Shown here in pieces: positions 34,994 to 44,591 of a stretch of DNA of 44,667 nucleotides. The position numbers were made by a program, and so were the translations under genes. The stretch spans positions 1-44,667 of the forward strand of contig CANFVK010000010.1 of assembly GCA_947450475.1 (NCBI GenBank), read 5' to 3'. Every line of letters begins with the position of its first letter. Position 1 is the stretch's first letter. Origin of the DNA: Bacteriovoracaceae bacterium. Its GTDB lineage: Bacteria > Bdellovibrionota > Bacteriovoracia > Bacteriovoracales > Bacteriovoracaceae. Below the pieces are notes generated by a model. It saw nothing but the letters and a program-made list of their open reading frames with translations, had not been told where the DNA came from and did no database searches.

Positions 34994-37651
34994 ATGAAGC
35001 TAATTTCGAAATTAAAAGTACTCGTAGTCCCCCAGAGACCTAAAGCTGCTCAGTTTGTTCATTATTGCTCTCAAGTCTCATACGTCTTAATTCTCATGTA
35101 TTACATCCGGGCTTCAAAATATTGGGACTGGTATTTAGGCAGCATTGCAACTGCCTATTTACTAAACTTTCTGGGCTATAAGTATATTTTAAAAAAAGAT
35201 AAATTTTTTCTAACGATTATCCCTCTTGTCATTACGACATCAGTTTTCATATTCATTACTGGATATACTTTTTGGACTTATGTAGCTGCCGTTGCTATTG
35301 CGATTTTGTCGCGCTTTTTTATTAGGTTGAGTGACGATCGTCCCGTTTTTAATCCCTCTGTTTTAGCAATTGTCGCAATGACTTGCTTGGGTGAGGGAAA
35401 TTATGTGACTCCAAGTATCGCTCTTGTTGATAAACAAATTTGGATACCTATTATAGTTATTCTAGGGATTTTGACTACCTTTGTATCCAACCGTATTATC
35501 GCTTCGCTTAGCTATTGGTTTGGCTTTATAGCTTTCACTTATATTTTTCACTTACTAGGTGTTCCCTACATTATTTTACAAACAGGTACGGTACTTGGTT
35601 TCTTTTTCCTTATATTTACGTTTCATGTTTTAACAGATCCTCAAACGACACCGGATAGCAGCAGAGATTTATTTATTTTTGGTCTTGCATTAGCATTGTT
35701 GGATACAATCTTGAGATCTTTTCATATCGTAGTTAGTTCCTTCGTAGCACTCAATATCCTTAGCGCTTCATATGCCTGCTATAGAGTTCGTGATACATCC
35801 TTCTATAAAAAATTAGTGATATTTTCTTTGCCGCTAGCTATGGTTATTTTAGGAATACAATACGGCTATTTCCCAACTCCTAAAACTGACCCAATGAAAT
35901 ATGGTGCCTATCAACTTAAATCATCTAGTGAAGCCAAAGTAAAACCACCATTCTTCTATGAAGAAAAATCGAGACAGCTAAATCTTTATATCGAGCATCC
36001 CTATAGCCCGAAAGCAGGATTTGATATTCAAGTCAAAAAAACCAGGCTAAAGGGAATGTATATTGATAATCCCTACGCTGATCAAATAGATCCCCATATC
36101 GTTAAAAAAGCGCTCTTTAATTCTATACCTTCTCCAGTTTATGCAGTTGGAGATTTTGATAATGATGGCTTTTATGACCTCATGACTTCAGGGTATCTCT
36201 CTAACATTGCATTTCACTTATTTAAAAATATTAAAGGCGACCACTTCGAGGAATACACGGCTAAGGCCGGAATAAATTTAGAAATTGCTTCAACTATTAC
36301 TAACGCAACCTTTATTGATTTTGACAATGACGGCTTGGATGATATCTTTGGTGTTCTAAAGACAAAGCCAGAAAAGTTTGTATTGCTCAAAAACACCGGG
36401 CATTCATTCACAGATGTCACTCGCCAAATGGGACTTGATAGAGTCAACAACACTGGGCGATCTTCAAGCATTGAATTACTCGATTACGATCTTGACGGAT
36501 ATCTAGATATTATTGTCGCCAACTATCCTCTTGTTGAAGAAATTCCTGATACCTATGTTTTCTCAAAAGACTTTAAATTTGCACCCAATCAACAAAGAAA
36601 CATTTTATTAAAAAACGTACTGGGTAAACGCTTTGAAAATGTTACCAATCAAATGAATTTTTCTAACAACGAATTCACTCACGATATTGGTGTTGCCGAT
36701 TTGAACAATGATGGATACCCCGATTTATATTTTTCAAATGATTATGGTCGAGACAAAGTTTTCTATAACCAGCATGGAAAAAATTTTAAGGAAGTAACCG
36801 ATGAAGTTTTGGGACACATCTTCAATCGAAATGGCATGGGAGTTGATTTCACCGACATTGAGGGCACTGGATTTCAAAGCATTTACGTTAGCAATATTAG
36901 CGCGGGACGCTTCCGACACGGAATGAATTATTTTTGGAACAATATAAACGGACATCACTTTGAAAACAAATCAAATGATTATGATATTGGTCGATGTGGT
37001 TATTCTTGGACTCCAAAGTTTTATGATCCAGATCTAGATGGCAATACTGACCTGATTGTTGGTGCCGGTTACAAGTCTGGTGTCAATAACGCATGGTACG
37101 AAGTCAATAGCTGGGGATCAATGCCGAACTTTCTTAAATCTAAAAAAATAATTGCTGACAATTTTCCAACCAATCTAGAAATTGGAGGCCATCAAAGAAA
37201 ATGCCTTTTTTGGAAAAAAGACAATAAGTATTACGATGTCGCTGAGGAGGCGGGAATAACAGATCTTTACAGTAACCGCACATTTACGTTGCTTGATATG
37301 AAAAATGATGCAAATCCAATTATTATTTCTGGCAATTTTCGCAAACCCAGATTGCAAGCCTATCAAAATATAAAACCTACAAGTAATCATTGGGTCGGAT
37401 TATTTTTAATCGGGACAACTTCAAATCGACAAGCGATCGGAGCAAAGGTAATTTATCAAAAAGATAACAAAAATTTCACTCGTGAATTATTTCCAACCAA
37501 CGGAATTGCAAGTCTAAATGATCGTAGAATAATTATTGGACTTGGATCGCAATCTCAAATTCCCTCGATTGAAGTTGCATGGCCCAGTGGCAAGAGACAA
37601 AAACTTGAACAGCTAAAAATAAATTCTTACAACAACGTTTTCGAAAAATGA
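34994..37651 (+). CDS. Fusion of RnfD/NqrB-like (UnbU-like) membrane domain with FG-GAP repeats and UnbV/ASPIC domain, copy 1
   Basis: 885 residues. Residues about 20-295 hold eight to ten membrane segments and resemble RnfD/NqrB (FNPSVLAIV, HVLTDPQTTPDSS), the family in which the enediyne-cluster protein UnbU is placed. Residues about 380-700 carry calcium-type FG-GAP/VCBS repeats: GDFDNDGFYD, DFDNDGLDD, DYDLDGYLD, DLNNDGYPD, DIEGTG, DPDLDGNTD. The end (about 795-885) is a UnbV/ASPIC domain with NHWVGL, SNRQAIGAKV and VAWPSGKRQ. The repeat domain should be extracytoplasmic. GAGG-type ribosome site. The fused order equals adjacent UnbU and UnbV. Role unknown; a redox or ligand-binding surface protein is possible. 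Convergent with the next gene, one base apart. Confidence 0.85.
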   Translation: MKLISKLKVLVVPQRPKAAQFVHYCSQVSYVLILMYYIRASKYWDWYLGSIATAYLLNFLGYKYILKKDKFFLTIIPLVITTSVFIFITGYTFWTYVAAVAIAILSRFFIRLSDDRPVFNPSVLAIVAMTCLGEGNYVTPSIALVDKQIWIPIIVILGILTTFVSNRIIASLSYWFGFIAFTYIFHLLGVPYIILQTGTVLGFFFLIFTFHVLTDPQTTPDSSRDLFIFGLALALLDTILRSFHIVVSSFVALNILSASYACYRVRDTSFYKKLVIFSLPLAMVILGIQYGYFPTPKTDPMKYGAYQLKSSSEAKVKPPFFYEEKSRQLNLYIEHPYSPKAGFDIQVKKTRLKGMYIDNPYADQIDPHIVKKALFNSIPSPVYAVGDFDNDGFYDLMTSGYLSNIAFHLFKNIKGDHFEEYTAKAGINLEIASTITNATFIDFDNDGLDDIFGVLKTKPEKFVLLKNTGHSFTDVTRQMGLDRVNNTGRSSSIELLDYDLDGYLDIIVANYPLVEEIPDTYVFSKDFKFAPNQQRNILLKNVLGKRFENVTNQMNFSNNEFTHDIGVADLNNDGYPDLYFSNDYGRDKVFYNQHGKNFKEVTDEVLGHIFNRNGMGVDFTDIEGTGFQSIYVSNISAGRFRHGMNYFWNNINGHHFENKSNDYDIGRCGYSWTPKFYDPDLDGNTDLIVGAGYKSGVNNAWYEVNSWGSMPNFLKSKKIIADNFPTNLEIGGHQRKCLFWKKDNKYYDVAEEAGITDLYSNRTFTLLDMKNDANPIIISGNFRKPRLQAYQNIKPTSNHWVGLFLIGTTSNRQAIGAKVIYQKDNKNFTRELFPTNGIASLNDRRIIIGLGSQSQIPSIEVAWPSGKRQKLEQLKINSYNNVFEK

Positions 37652-37652
37652 T

Positions 37653-38537
37653 TCAAGTTTTTAAATGTGGATAGAACACATTCCTGATGGCCTGAGGGTT
37701 TAAACGAGAAATGGCAAAAGTTGACAAAAAATGCACAGTGGCCCAAAAAGCCGTTTGTTCATCTAGCGCCACAATAGGAGCTTTTCGGGCGAAAGGAAAA
37801 GCAATTAAGAAAAAAAAGATGGTGCTGGCAATGGCAAGGTAAGTAAGTTTCTTAATCTCATTCCATTTTTGCAACTTGAAAAATTTTAACGAAGGAAAGA
37901 TAAGCCAAGTCGTTATATGATAAAAAACAAAGTACTGTTGAGTCATTTTAGCGTGGCTAAAATATAAAACATAAGCTAATGCTAAGCCAGTTAGTTCGTA
38001 GCTCAAAAATACCTTTATTTTTTGGAAGCCTATTTTTTCTTTTAATAAGGCTAAAGAACTTAAAAAATAGATGAACGAAAGTGTTATCAATAAGTGATAA
38101 TACTTTACGGAGTATCCAACAAATAAAGGATGAGAGTTCATCAGGAGGATTATTAAAAAAAGATTCAACAAAAACCGAGCAAGATTAACATGACCAAAAA
38201 ACTGCACACCAGAAAACAACCTAGAATCTAAATTCTCATTCACCATATAGGTTTCAGAAATAGCAACATGGAAGGCAATAAAGGGCAAAAGATAGACCGC
38301 ATGGTATCCACTGCCAATATACCAAACGCTTAGAATAATTAAGGCAAAAAGTGGAAGTGCAAATTTAAAATTAGTTAATAGAGTTTTGATTTGGTTCTTC
38401 GAGAAATAAAATCCTAAAAAGTAATGGCTAAACAAAAGTGAAATTAATACCATTTTGAATAAAAGGTCTGGTAGGGATGCTCTCAATCCTAATACCAGCA
38501 ATACACTAATCAATCTAATAAAAACCATATCAAACAT
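37653..38537 (-). CDS. Polytopic membrane protein, unknown
   Basis: 294 residues with about eight hydrophobic segments and little soluble sequence. No family recognised; the pattern YHLLITLSFIYFLSS and YHAVYLLPFIAFHVAISE shows histidines inside membrane segments, which may bind metal or haem. It lies between, and opposite to, the two UnbU-UnbV-like genes, with only one base between its stop and that of copy 1. Position between the paralogues suggests it belongs to the same system, but this is inference. The start at 38537 has no strong ribosome site. Confidence 0.75.
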   Translation of the reverse strand: MFDMVFIRLISVLLVLGLRASLPDLLFKMVLISLLFSHYFLGFYFSKNQIKTLLTNFKFALPLFALIILSVWYIGSGYHAVYLLPFIAFHVAISETYMVNENLDSRLFSGVQFFGHVNLARFLLNLFLIILLMNSHPLFVGYSVKYYHLLITLSFIYFLSSLALLKEKIGFQKIKVFLSYELTGLALAYVLYFSHAKMTQQYFVFYHITTWLIFPSLKFFKLQKWNEIKKLTYLAIASTIFFFLIAFPFARKAPIVALDEQTAFWATVHFLSTFAISRLNPQAIRNVFYPHLKT

Positions 38538-38692
38538 TGTCTTCCTCTGCTTGTGAAAATCATGAATCTATTAAGCTAACTTTAGCAGAAAATATATAAT
38601 TTAAAAATAGACATTAAAAATGTACAGAGAGTTGATTTTTAATTTTTAAGATGTTCTACTCTAGATAAAAATTATTGCGAGTTAAAGATTAT

Positions 38693-41266
38693 ATGATGAA
38701 AATAGGAAGAAATTCTCTCATTTTCCAAAGCCCAAGCATTGCTCAACTTTTCCATTATCTTTCTCAATTTTCCTACGTACTCATCCTTATGTACTATATA
38801 AAGGCTGCCAAGTACTGGGACTGGTATCTTCTAAGTATCGTATTCGCTTACATATTGAATACTCTTGGTTATAAATATATTTTAAAAAAAGATAAAGTTA
38901 TCATTAATCTCACTCCAACATTAATAACCACATCCGTTTTTATTTTTATCACTGGGTATTCAGTTTGGACTTACTTTGTCGCCGTAAGCATTGCTATTCT
39001 TGCTCGTTTTATAATTCGCTTTGGTGAAAATCGACCGATATTCAACCCTTCAACCTTAGCGATCGTTACTATGACTTGCATTGGCGAGGGAAATTATGCA
39101 ACACCAGTCATCGCGCTTGCCGACAAGCAAATCTGGATTCCAGTCATCATTACATTAGGTATTTTAACGACCCTCATTTCAAATCGAATCATAGCCTCTC
39201 TTGCCTATTGGTTTGGATTTATTGCTTTTACTTATTTCTTGCATCTCTTAGGAGCTCCATACATCATTTTACAAATTGGAACCATCTTTGGCTTCTTTTC
39301 GCTTTTGTTTACGTTTCATGTCTTAACTGACCCCCAAACAACTCCTGATAACAAAAAGCATTTATTTATTTTTGGGATTGCGCTTGCATTTGTCGATGCG
39401 ATCTTGCGTTCGCTCAATGTTGTAGCAAGTGCATTAATTGCATTAAATATTGTGACGGCCGGTTACGCTTGTCTAGAAAACAAGTCAGCTTCGAACTTAA
39501 AGAAAACGTTAGTGTTCATGTTGCCATTCGCAATGATTGCCATTGGAATTTTTTTCGGTTATTTCCCAAACCCGAGATTAGATCCAATGAAGTATGGTGC
39601 TTATCAGGCACAGACTGAATATGAAAAGAAATTAACTCCTCCATTTTTCTACGAAGAAAAATCGAAGTCATTAGGCATTTTTAATTATCAACCCTATAGC
39701 ACTACTATCAACACTAACGTGGTAAAAAATACTCTTTTTAATGCCCTTCCTGCTCCGGTCTATGCCGTTGGCGATATTGATAACGATGGTTATTTCGATT
39801 TAATGACTGCTGGAACTCAAGTAGCATTTCACCTTTATAAAAATATACGAGGTGAATACTTCAAAGATATCTCTAAGGAAATGGGAATTACTGAAGAAGC
39901 CAATTATAAAATAATTAATGCTACCTTTCTTGATTTTAATAACGATGGCAAAGAAGATATATTTGCTATCGTTGGACTCAACTCTAAGCAATATCGTCTT
40001 TATTTAAATACAGGACATTCTTTTACGGACATCACTCATAGTATTGGCCTGGATAAACTAACCAATTCTGGAAAATCGACCAGCATCGAATTAATAGATT
40101 ATAACCTTGATGGATTTATAGATTTAATCATCGCCAATTATCCTACAGTTGAAGATATTCCTGAAAATGTAACAGCATCAAGTGATTTTATTTTTTCTAA
40201 AAGTCATAAGCAAAATATTGTTTTAAAAAATAATCAAGGCAAAAATTTTGAGGATGTTACCAATCAAATGAATTTATCCATAAATGAATTCACTCATGAC
40301 ATTGGAATTGCTGACTTGAACAATGATGGCTTTCCTGATCTTTATTTTTCCAATGACTATGGCCGTGATAAGGTCTTTTATAATCAAAAAGGTAAAACTT
40401 TTAAAAATGTAACCCTTGATGTCCTGGGACATATTTTTAATCGCAATGGAATGGGTGTTGATTTCACCGACATCGAAGGAAAGGGGTATCAAAGCATTTA
40501 TGTGAGCAATATAAGTGCTGGAAGATTTCGTCACGGCATGAATTATTTTTGGCAAAATATTGATGGAAACCATTTTGACAACAAATCAAACGACTATGAT
40601 ATTGGTCGATGTGGATATTCTTGGGGGCCTAAATTTTTTGATCCAGATCTAGATGGAAATAACGATCTTTTGGTAGCAGCTGGCTATAAAAATGGACAAA
40701 ACAATGCTTGGTATCAGATTAATACGTGGGGAGCTATGCCCAACATGTTCAAATCGAAAAAATTTATTGCTGATAATTTTCCCAAGCAATTAGAAATCGC
40801 GGGTAATCAGCGAAAATGTCTTTTTTGGAAGAAAGATAATAAATTTATTGATGTCGGCCCCCAATCTGGAATTAATGATCTCTATAACACCAGAACTATT
40901 ACCTTGCTCGATTTAAAAAATAACGGCCAGCCAATCATTGTGACAGGTAATTTTTATCATCCTCGCTTACTTGCTTATCAAAATACGATGCCTATCAGTA
41001 ATCATTGGGTCGGATTAAATCTGGAGGGAACTACCTCAAATCGTCAGGCTATCGGTGCTAAAATTATTTATGAGAAAGATCATCTTAATTATAGTAAAGA
41101 AGTTTTTCCAAGCAATGGAGTTGGAACGCTCAATGACAGAAGAGTCATTATCGGTTTAGGAAAAGAAGTCAAAATACCTGCTATCGAAATATTTTGGCCT
41201 TCAGGAAAAAAACAAAAAATTCAATCTTTGCAGCTTGATCAATATAATAAAATAATAGAACTATAA
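38693..41266 (+). CDS. Fusion of RnfD/NqrB-like (UnbU-like) membrane domain with FG-GAP repeats and UnbV/ASPIC domain, copy 2
   Basis: 857 residues from the ATG at 38693; the TTG 18 bases earlier gives an unlikely extra N-terminus, and the paralogue aligns from this ATG. Same architecture as copy 1: membrane domain with FNPSTLAIV and HVLTDPQTTPDNK, repeats GDIDNDGYFD, DFNNDGKED, DYNLDGFID, DLNNDGFPD, DIEGKG, DPDLDGNND, and ASPIC domain with NHWVGLNL, SNRQAIGAKI and IFWPSGKKQ. The two proteins are clearly paralogues (well over half identical by eye), differing mainly between about residues 300 and 375, where copy 1 has an insertion. No Shine-Dalgarno. Convergent with polA, five bases apart. 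Confidence 0.85.
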   Translation: MMKIGRNSLIFQSPSIAQLFHYLSQFSYVLILMYYIKAAKYWDWYLLSIVFAYILNTLGYKYILKKDKVIINLTPTLITTSVFIFITGYSVWTYFVAVSIAILARFIIRFGENRPIFNPSTLAIVTMTCIGEGNYATPVIALADKQIWIPVIITLGILTTLISNRIIASLAYWFGFIAFTYFLHLLGAPYIILQIGTIFGFFSLLFTFHVLTDPQTTPDNKKHLFIFGIALAFVDAILRSLNVVASALIALNIVTAGYACLENKSASNLKKTLVFMLPFAMIAIGIFFGYFPNPRLDPMKYGAYQAQTEYEKKLTPPFFYEEKSKSLGIFNYQPYSTTINTNVVKNTLFNALPAPVYAVGDIDNDGYFDLMTAGTQVAFHLYKNIRGEYFKDISKEMGITEEANYKIINATFLDFNNDGKEDIFAIVGLNSKQYRLYLNTGHSFTDITHSIGLDKLTNSGKSTSIELIDYNLDGFIDLIIANYPTVEDIPENVTASSDFIFSKSHKQNIVLKNNQGKNFEDVTNQMNLSINEFTHDIGIADLNNDGFPDLYFSNDYGRDKVFYNQKGKTFKNVTLDVLGHIFNRNGMGVDFTDIEGKGYQSIYVSNISAGRFRHGMNYFWQNIDGNHFDNKSNDYDIGRCGYSWGPKFFDPDLDGNNDLLVAAGYKNGQNNAWYQINTWGAMPNMFKSKKFIADNFPKQLEIAGNQRKCLFWKKDNKFIDVGPQSGINDLYNTRTITLLDLKNNGQPIIVTGNFYHPRLLAYQNTMPISNHWVGLNLEGTTSNRQAIGAKIIYEKDHLNYSKEVFPSNGVGTLNDRRVIIGLGKEVKIPAIEIFWPSGKKQKIQSLQLDQYNKIIEL

Positions 41267-41271
41267 ACGTA

Positions 41272-43935
41272 TTATTTTAAATCATACCAATTAACGCCCG
41301 TTCCGATTACTACTTTAAGCGGAACTCTAAGATCAACAACATTTTCCATGCCTTCTTTGACAATATTTTTTAATACGTCTAATTCTTCCTCGTCTACTTC
41401 AAAAATTAATTCATCGTGAACCTGTAGAATCATTTTTGAATTCAATTTTAACTGCTCCATTTTTTCACTAATATTAATCATGGCTATTTTTATAATATCT
41501 GCGGCTGTTCCTTGAATGGGGCTATTGATCGCCATGCGCTCAGCTTGAGCCTTAATCGTTCTATTTTGAGAATGAATATCTGGTAAAAACCGCTTCCGCC
41601 CATGAAGAGTTTCTGCATAACCTGTCTGTTCGGCCTTATCTTTAAGAGTATCTAAAAAGGTTTTAATTGAACTAAAACGGGCAAAATAACGATCAATATA
41701 TGCTTTGGCAGCAGTTCGAGTGATTTTCAAAGTTGAGGCCAGGCCAAACGACGATTGCCCATACATTAAGCCAAAATTCACGGTTTTGGCCATAGATCTG
41801 TCTCGCGATGTTACCTGCGAAAGAGGTATTCCCAAAACTTCTGAAGCAGTTTGTTTATGAATATCAATGTCATCGTGAAATGACTTTAGCATTGTTGGAT
41901 CTTGAGAAAAGTGTGCTAGTAAACGAAGCTCTACTTGAGAGTAATCCGCCGACAATAAAATTTTACCAGGTTTAGCGATGAAGGCTTTCCTGACTTTTTG
42001 CCCCATCTCTGTGCGAACTGGAATATTTTGTAAATTGGGATTAGTGGATGATAGTCGACCTGTTTGAGCGACAGTAAGGTTAAAGTTAGTATGTATTCTT
42101 CTAGTTATAGGATTGACCATTTCTGGAAGTGCCTTCACGTAGGTAGATAAAATTTTTCCGTATTCTCTATGGGTGAGAAGCAGACCAGGAATTTCACTAA
42201 GGTTCATTGTTTCAAGCTCTTCAAGAACTTCAGCATCTGTCGAGTAGCCCGTTTTGGTTTTCTTAATGACAGGCAAATTAAGTTTTTCAAAGAGAAGATT
42301 TCCGACCTGTTTTGGGGAGTTCAGGTTTATTTCTTCCCCCGCAACTTGAAAAATCTCTTCTTCGCATCTTTTTAGTTCTCGAGATAATTCAATTTCAAAT
42401 TCTTTCAAGTAATTTATATTGAGTGAAATCCCTGCACATTCCATCTTTGCCAAAACTGATAATATTTTCAGGTCGATTGTTTCATAAATCTTATAAACAT
42501 TAAGCTCCTTTAATTTTCCCTCTAATTTCTTTTGCAAAAGAAATAAAGCCTGAACTCTTTGAGCGTTAGATTGATTTTCGTCTTCACTCAAGTGATAGTT
42601 TAAAAACTCAACAAGAAGTGTATCCAGATCATGTCTGGTACTAGTGTTGATGTTAAAATGTGCCATGCTTACATCAAAGCGCTGGCTATTTAGCTCTAGT
42701 TTATGAATAAGAGAATAAACGAAATCACGTTTTAGATTTTCACTTATAACCAGTACTTTTTCACTACTCCAAATATTTCTTAGGAATGATTCCGCTAGAT
42801 TTTTTTCAATAACATAAGCCACTTTCTCATCGGTCGCGAAGTAGACAACTTCTATTTGCCTAGTGAAAATATCCTCTCCGTTGTACAAAACATGTTGAGC
42901 AAAGATTTTTGAATCGTTTACAGTTTTGAGAATTGATTCAAAGTTTGTTTCATCTACTTTTATTAAATCTATATTTTTAATTTCTGGCGAAGCAAACAAA
43001 TGACTATTAATAGGTGCCTCTATTTCTTTGCTCTCCATAATATTCTTGTCATTTTCCCTAGACATATGAAACTGAAAGCGAAGCTCCTGAAGCTTGGTTA
43101 ATGCGGATTTAAAGCCGAGCTCTTTTAAAAATTCAGACAACTCATTGGTTGGATAAAAATGCACAGCTGTTTCAGCAGCGGTATGGCCAATGTCTACATC
43201 GGTAACAATCTCTACTAGTTTTTTTGATAGTAAACCTTCATTCAAATGCTCCGTAAAAGCCTCAATAACTTTTTTCCCTTTCAGTTCATTTTTATGAGCA
43301 ATAATATTTTCCAATGTTCCATATTCTTTTAGAAGTTTCGCAGCTCCAACTGCTCCAATTCCTTTCATTCCTGGAATATTATCTGATGAGTCACCTACTA
43401 TTGATAAGTAATCCACTATTTGATTTGGGCTAACTCCCATTTTCTCCTCGACATCTTTCGTCGAATAAAGTTTATCCTTCATGGTATCTAGCATTTTGAT
43501 GTTTTCGCCAACAAATTGCATGAGATCTTTATCGCCAGAAGCAATATAGATTTCATCAAATTGATTTTTCCACTGAACACAGGCAGAACCAATAATATCG
43601 TCTGCCTCGTAATGCTCATGGCTGAAAGTTGGAAAATTCATTTTTTCTATAAGCTTATCGATCAATGCAAATTGAGGAATTAAATCTTCAGGCGGTTCAC
43701 TTCGATTAGCCTTATATTCTGAATAAAGTTCATTTCGAAAAGATCCACCTTTTGTATCTCGAGCTAAAAAGAGATGAGTTGGTCGATGTTCTGCAAGAAG
43801 CTTTAGCAGCATAGTGAACATTCCATAAACCGCATTTACAGGAACTCCCTCTGGAGTATGCAAAGGCCTGACAGCAAAGAACGCCCTGAAAATAAAATTT
43901 GAGACGTCGACGATAATCAAACGTTTTTTCGACAT
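41272..43935 (-). CDS. polA: DNA polymerase I
   Basis: 887 residues from the ATG at 43935, which has AAAGGA at good spacing; a TTG 15 bases upstream is rejected. The N-terminal 5'-nuclease domain is intact (IVDVSNFIFRAFFA, HEHYEADDIIG, ASGDKDLMQ, GDSSDNIPG). The middle domain lacks the DTE motif of proofreading exonucleases, keeping only NLKRD, so 3'-5' proofreading is probably absent as in Taq polymerase. The polymerase domain has motif A DYSQVELRLL (Asp about 663), motif B KTVNFGLMYG and motif C QVHDELIFEV (Asp about 839). It works in repair and Okazaki-fragment maturation. Convergent with the copy-2 fusion gene. Confidence 0.97.
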   Translation of the reverse strand: MSKKRLIIVDVSNFIFRAFFAVRPLHTPEGVPVNAVYGMFTMLLKLLAEHRPTHLFLARDTKGGSFRNELYSEYKANRSEPPEDLIPQFALIDKLIEKMNFPTFSHEHYEADDIIGSACVQWKNQFDEIYIASGDKDLMQFVGENIKMLDTMKDKLYSTKDVEEKMGVSPNQIVDYLSIVGDSSDNIPGMKGIGAVGAAKLLKEYGTLENIIAHKNELKGKKVIEAFTEHLNEGLLSKKLVEIVTDVDIGHTAAETAVHFYPTNELSEFLKELGFKSALTKLQELRFQFHMSRENDKNIMESKEIEAPINSHLFASPEIKNIDLIKVDETNFESILKTVNDSKIFAQHVLYNGEDIFTRQIEVVYFATDEKVAYVIEKNLAESFLRNIWSSEKVLVISENLKRDFVYSLIHKLELNSQRFDVSMAHFNINTSTRHDLDTLLVEFLNYHLSEDENQSNAQRVQALFLLQKKLEGKLKELNVYKIYETIDLKILSVLAKMECAGISLNINYLKEFEIELSRELKRCEEEIFQVAGEEINLNSPKQVGNLLFEKLNLPVIKKTKTGYSTDAEVLEELETMNLSEIPGLLLTHREYGKILSTYVKALPEMVNPITRRIHTNFNLTVAQTGRLSSTNPNLQNIPVRTEMGQKVRKAFIAKPGKILLSADYSQVELRLLAHFSQDPTMLKSFHDDIDIHKQTASEVLGIPLSQVTSRDRSMAKTVNFGLMYGQSSFGLASTLKITRTAAKAYIDRYFARFSSIKTFLDTLKDKAEQTGYAETLHGRKRFLPDIHSQNRTIKAQAERMAINSPIQGTAADIIKIAMINISEKMEQLKLNSKMILQVHDELIFEVDEEELDVLKNIVKEGMENVVDLRVPLKVVIGTGVNWYDLK

Positions 43936-43983
43936 ATTTTTTCCTTTCAATGTTTTTTATGGAAATGAAAATAACAAAGAAAA

Positions 43984-44484
43984 TTAAATAGGGGTAGATG
44001 TTTTAGAATCAAACCAGCTAGACTTGCGATTTTTGACACCAATAAAATTATCATCATTGGCCATGACTGTAGTATCTGCCATTACATCTCCCAACCTGTG
44101 ACCCGAGTCGAGGTTATAGAGCAGGTAGAGCTCAAGCCCTACGAGAGCTAAAGATAAAATGGCAGCCAACACCCATCCCCAAAAGGGAACGATGGCCAAA
44201 ACGAGAGGAAGAATGAAAGGAAGATTGCGAATAAGAGATTGTTTATACGAACATGGAGAACCATCTTCCAACGACTTTACTGCAAAGCCCATAAATTTTT
44301 TTCCCAAAGACTGACCTCGATTCAGACCGTCAGAAACAGACATATAGACTATTCCTAGTATAAGTCCAAGCGGATACCACCAAATGGAGAGGCATAAGAC
44401 GATAAATAGGTCTATTGCCTTTGCAATTAAACGAGTTAACTTAGCGACACGTATGGCTTTTTCCAGAAGATACTTTCTATCCAT
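43984..44484 (-). CDS. RDD family membrane protein
   Basis: 166 residues with about four membrane segments. RDD features: an R...AKAIDLF segment at the first helix, GQSLGKKFMG, and GHRLGDVMADT near the end. The family is widespread and its roles include ion transport and chaperoning; nothing more specific can be said. Weak ribosome site. It lies 48 bases upstream of polA on the same strand and may be co-transcribed with it. Confidence 0.8.
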   Translation of the reverse strand: MDRKYLLEKAIRVAKLTRLIAKAIDLFIVLCLSIWWYPLGLILGIVYMSVSDGLNRGQSLGKKFMGFAVKSLEDGSPCSYKQSLIRNLPFILPLVLAIVPFWGWVLAAILSLALVGLELYLLYNLDSGHRLGDVMADTTVMANDDNFIGVKNRKSSWFDSKTSTPI

Positions 44485-44591
44485 AAATTAATCTTAGTGA
44501 CACACAGAAGAAATGCAAAGCGGAAAATTTTTAAGTTTCCACTGCAGTTGTACTTAGGTAGAATGTTAGCAAACTTAGAAGGAGTCTTAAA

